A stretch of 5,862 nucleotides of DNA from Bacillota bacterium (GTDB lineage: Bacteria > Bacillota_I > Bacilli_A > ML615J-28 > CAG-698), in contig JAEZSA010000177.1 in NCBI GenBank assembly GCA_023422115.1, positions 1-5,862 of the forward strand, in the 5' to 3' direction. The notes beneath the pieces were generated by a model, which was not told the origin of the DNA, did not search any database, and saw nothing but the letters and a program-made list of their open reading frames with translations. Of this stretch, positions 3,468 through 5,862 are shown one piece after another. Position 1 is the first letter of the stretch, and each line of letters begins with the position of its first letter. The position numbers were made by a program, and so were the translations under genes.

Positions 3468-5862
3468 GTGGGTTATAAAAAAACAGTAAACAAAGAAAGA
3501 GTTAAAAAAAATAAAATAATTCAATTTATAAAGAGAAGATATATTTTAGTTACGAGTATTCTCTTATCCATTGCTTTTATTTTTGCAATAAACTTATATT
3601 TACAATTTCAAATGTATAAATATGAAGACATTGCTTCTTCAGAAGCAATTCAATTGGCAGAGTCCATGGAGTCTTTACTTCATCCAGAACACATTAGCGC
3701 TTTATCAGCCAGTATTGAGGATTTAGAAAATCCTGAATACCAAACTGTAAAGAAAAGTTTGATGCGTCTTGTAGAAACAACAGATCCAATTCGTTTTGCT
3801 TATATTATGACTAAAAAAGATAGTCAAATTATTTTCCTTGTTGATTCAGAATCTCCAGAATCTCCAGATTATTCTTCACCTGGTGAGATTTATAAAGAGG
3901 ATGCTGGTACACTAGAACAAGTTTTTAGTACAGGGGAAACGATTATTTCGGAACCGGAAACAGATCATTGGGGAACTTGGATTAGTGTTATAGTTCCTAT
4001 TTTAAATGAGGACACCGGTGAAGTTATTGCTATTTTTGGAATTGATTATCCAGCACAAGAATGGAGCCAAAATATCTGGAAAAAGATGATACCTGATTTT
4101 ATAGCTGTTTTTATGGTGCTTTTACTTTACATCTCTTTCTTATACATTTGGGCACAACGTTATCGTTTGAACCAATTGAATAAAAAATTAATCCTTGATG
4201 AAGCATTATATCGTAGTGTTTTTGAACAGGCACCAATAGGAATTGCGATTATGAAAGAAAAATCACATGCTATTAGTACGGGAATAGGAGGTATGAGTGT
4301 AAATCCGATGTATGAAAAAATTGTTGGTCGTACAAAAGAGGAACTTGTACATACTACTTGGATGGATATGACTTATCCAGACGATTTAGCGGAGGATGTA
4401 AAAAAATTTGAACAATTTAAGAGTGGTGAAATTAGCGGATATTCAATGGAAAAGCGATATCTTAAGCCAGATGGTTCTATCGTATGGACTTATATGAAAA
4501 TATCTACTTTACTAGGATTAGGTGACAATAATTCTATGCATTTATGTTTAATTGAAGATGTAACATTACAAAAGAATACAGAAAAAGCATTAAAAGAAAG
4601 CGAACGTCGAGGGAATGTACTAGTAACACATCTTCCAGGACTAGCTTATCGTTGTAAATATGATCAAGATGGTACTATGCTACTTGTTTCAGAAGGTTGT
4701 TTTAAATTGACCGGATATGAACCAGAAAAATTCATTAATAATCAAGAATTAGCATTTAATGATATCATCATCCCAAAATATAGAAACAGATTACTGGCTG
4801 CTTGGAAAAAAGCAATTAACAATCATCTTCCTTATCAATATGAATATGAAATTATCACTGCAACTGGTGAAAAAAAATGGGTAATAGAACTAGGAGAAGG
4901 TGTTTATGATAGCCGAGGAGAAATTGAATTTCTTGAAGGAATCATTTTGGATATCACAGAACGAAAGAAATTTGAAGACAATCTTCAATATGTGACCGAA
5001 CATAATAGTTTAACAGGACTTTATAATCGTGGGTATTTAGAAAAAATGATAGAAGATGATATTAAGAATAACGAGAGCGAAAAGAAAGCAATTATTAGTA
5101 TCAATTTAAGTACAGTACAATTCTTAACAGCTAATTATGGCTTTCATTATACCCAAAATTTAATTAAAAAAGTGGCAGAAGAACTAAATGTACATTCCCA
5201 AAGCAAAAGAGTATTATTTCAAACTTATGAAAACAGATTTGCATTTTATTGGAAGGATTATCAAGATAAAAATGAATTGATAGCATTTACCAACGATATT
5301 AGTAAGATACTAGAAAAACTATTTATTTCAGAAAGAATCACAAGTGGCTTAGGAGTTTTAGAAATTGATAAGAATTGTGATGCGGATGTGGATCTATTAT
5401 TAAAACGAGTATTAATTGCATCGGAACGTTCATTAAATCTCTTTGAAGAAGGATTTAAGACTTATTTTTACGATACAGAAATGGAAGCAATCATCAATCG
5501 AGAACGCCAAATTAAAGATGAATTATCTCTGATTGCTGATGATAATTTTGAAGGGAAACTATATTTACAATATCAACCAATTTTAGAAGTAAAAAGTAAC
5601 TCCATTTGTGCTTTTGAAGCATTAGCTCGACTAAAAACAGCAACACTCGGGAATGTATCCCCATTGGAATTTATTCCAATTGCTGAAAAAACGAAATTAA
5701 TCATTCCAATTGGGGAAGAAGTTATTCGGATGTCGCTACAATTCTTGAAGAAAATCAACGAAAGAAGAGATGAAAAGGTCAGTGTTTCAATTAATATTTC
5801 TGCGATTCAATTATTAAAACCAGATTTTGTTGATAGATTATTTGAATTAATCGCTGAAGCAG
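3468..5862 (+). CDS. Membrane-anchored Cache-PAS-PAS-degenerate GGDEF-EAL protein, predicted c-di-GMP phosphodiesterase (3' partial)
   Basis: The frame is open from GTG 3468 to the window edge, giving 798 residues. A Lys/Arg-rich N-terminus leads into TM1 (about 25-46) and an extracytoplasmic Cache-like sensor (47-205). That sensor contains HWGTWISVIVPI and ends in IAIFGIDYPAQEW. TM2 follows at 210-228. PAS1 spans about 247-370 (YRSVFEQAPIGIAIM, later KRYLKPDGSIVW) and PAS2 about 385-501 (HLPGLAYRC, LTGYEPEKF, ending ILDITERKK). The GGDEF-type domain starts at HNSLTGLYNR (512-521) but is degenerate: YENRF (587-591) replaces GGDEF, the metal Asp is Asn546, and no RxxD inhibitory site is seen. 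The EAL domain begins near 681 with LQYQPI (700-705), E-A-L at 717-719 and SINIS with the metal-ligand Asn776; its remainder lies outside. I infer a receptor that breaks down cyclic di-GMP in response to an external ligand, with the GGDEF part perhaps regulatory. The ligand is unknown. Confidence 0.92.
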   Translation, partial: MGYKKTVNKERVKKNKIIQFIKRRYILVTSILLSIAFIFAINLYLQFQMYKYEDIASSEAIQLAESMESLLHPEHISALSASIEDLENPEYQTVKKSLMRLVETTDPIRFAYIMTKKDSQIIFLVDSESPESPDYSSPGEIYKEDAGTLEQVFSTGETIISEPETDHWGTWISVIVPILNEDTGEVIAIFGIDYPAQEWSQNIWKKMIPDFIAVFMVLLLYISFLYIWAQRYRLNQLNKKLILDEALYRSVFEQAPIGIAIMKEKSHAISTGIGGMSVNPMYEKIVGRTKEELVHTTWMDMTYPDDLAEDVKKFEQFKSGEISGYSMEKRYLKPDGSIVWTYMKISTLLGLGDNNSMHLCLIEDVTLQKNTEKALKESERRGNVLVTHLPGLAYRCKYDQDGTMLLVSEGCFKLTGYEPEKFINNQELAFNDIIIPKYRNRLLAAWKKAINNHLPYQYEYEIITATGEKKWVIELGEGVYDSRGEIEFLEGIILDITERKKFEDNLQYVTEHNSLTGLYNRGYLEKMIEDDIKNNESEKKAIISINLSTVQFLTANYGFHYTQNLIKKVAEELNVHSQSKRVLFQTYENRFAFYWKDYQDKNELIAFTNDISKILEKLFISERITSGLGVLEIDKNCDADVDLLLKRVLIASERSLNLFEEGFKTYFYDTEMEAIINRERQIKDELSLIADDNFEGKLYLQYQPILEVKSNSICAFEALARLKTATLGNVSPLEFIPIAEKTKLIIPIGEEVIRMSLQFLKKINERRDEKVSVSINISAIQLLKPDFVDRLFELIAEA

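Noticed and set aside
5573..5758. Open frame of 61 codons on the - strand
   Set aside because: It lies wholly inside the EAL-domain coding sequence, whose motifs are clear on the + strand. It has no recognisable product or ribosome binding site.

Overview
The window is AT-rich (by eye about one third G+C). It uses the standard bacterial code, strong AGGAGG/AGAGGTG-type ribosome binding sites, sigma-A-like TATAAT promoters and short hairpin plus poly-T terminators. This points to a low-GC Bacillota chromosome. The Erysipelotrichales/Coprobacillaceae type of gut commensal is a plausible guess, but nothing in the sequence proves it. All supported genes lie on the + strand.

Layout. (1) Bases 1-1143 hold the 3' end of a family-10 glycosyl-hydrolase-like (GHL10/DUF187) gene, followed 19 bases later by a short isochorismatase-like cysteine hydrolase. 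A terminator closes this pair. (2) Bases 1216-1561 form a complete single-gene unit: consensus promoter, a 66-residue protein with a C-x2-C-x-C cluster, and a terminator. (3) Bases 1561-2080 encode a GNAT acetyltransferase whose terminator begins inside its own stop codon. (4) Bases 2134-3074 form a pirin (cupin) unit with an extended -10 promoter, a strong ribosome binding site and a two-part hairpin terminator. (5) Bases 3085-3398 encode a 78-residue DUF1413-like protein with its own promoter. (6) From 3468 to the window edge runs a large membrane-anchored signalling protein in the order TM, extracytoplasmic Cache-like sensor, TM, PAS, PAS, degenerate GGDEF, EAL. It is open at its 3' end.

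How the genes relate. Most are separate short transcription units with their own terminators, so little functional linkage can be read from gene order. The exceptions are the first pair, which is probably co-transcribed, and the DUF1413-like and EAL genes, between which I see no convincing terminator. The most informative gene is the EAL protein. Its GGDEF domain has lost nearly all signature residues while its EAL domain keeps the ones visible here, so it is predicted to sense an external ligand and degrade cyclic di-GMP.

I did not find a clearly new multi-gene system. The best candidates for under-described biology are the 66-residue cysteine-cluster protein and the DUF1413-like small protein next to the c-di-GMP gene. 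No CRISPR array, tRNA, rRNA, insertion sequence or phage gene was recognised. No gene-free stretch exceeds 300 bases.
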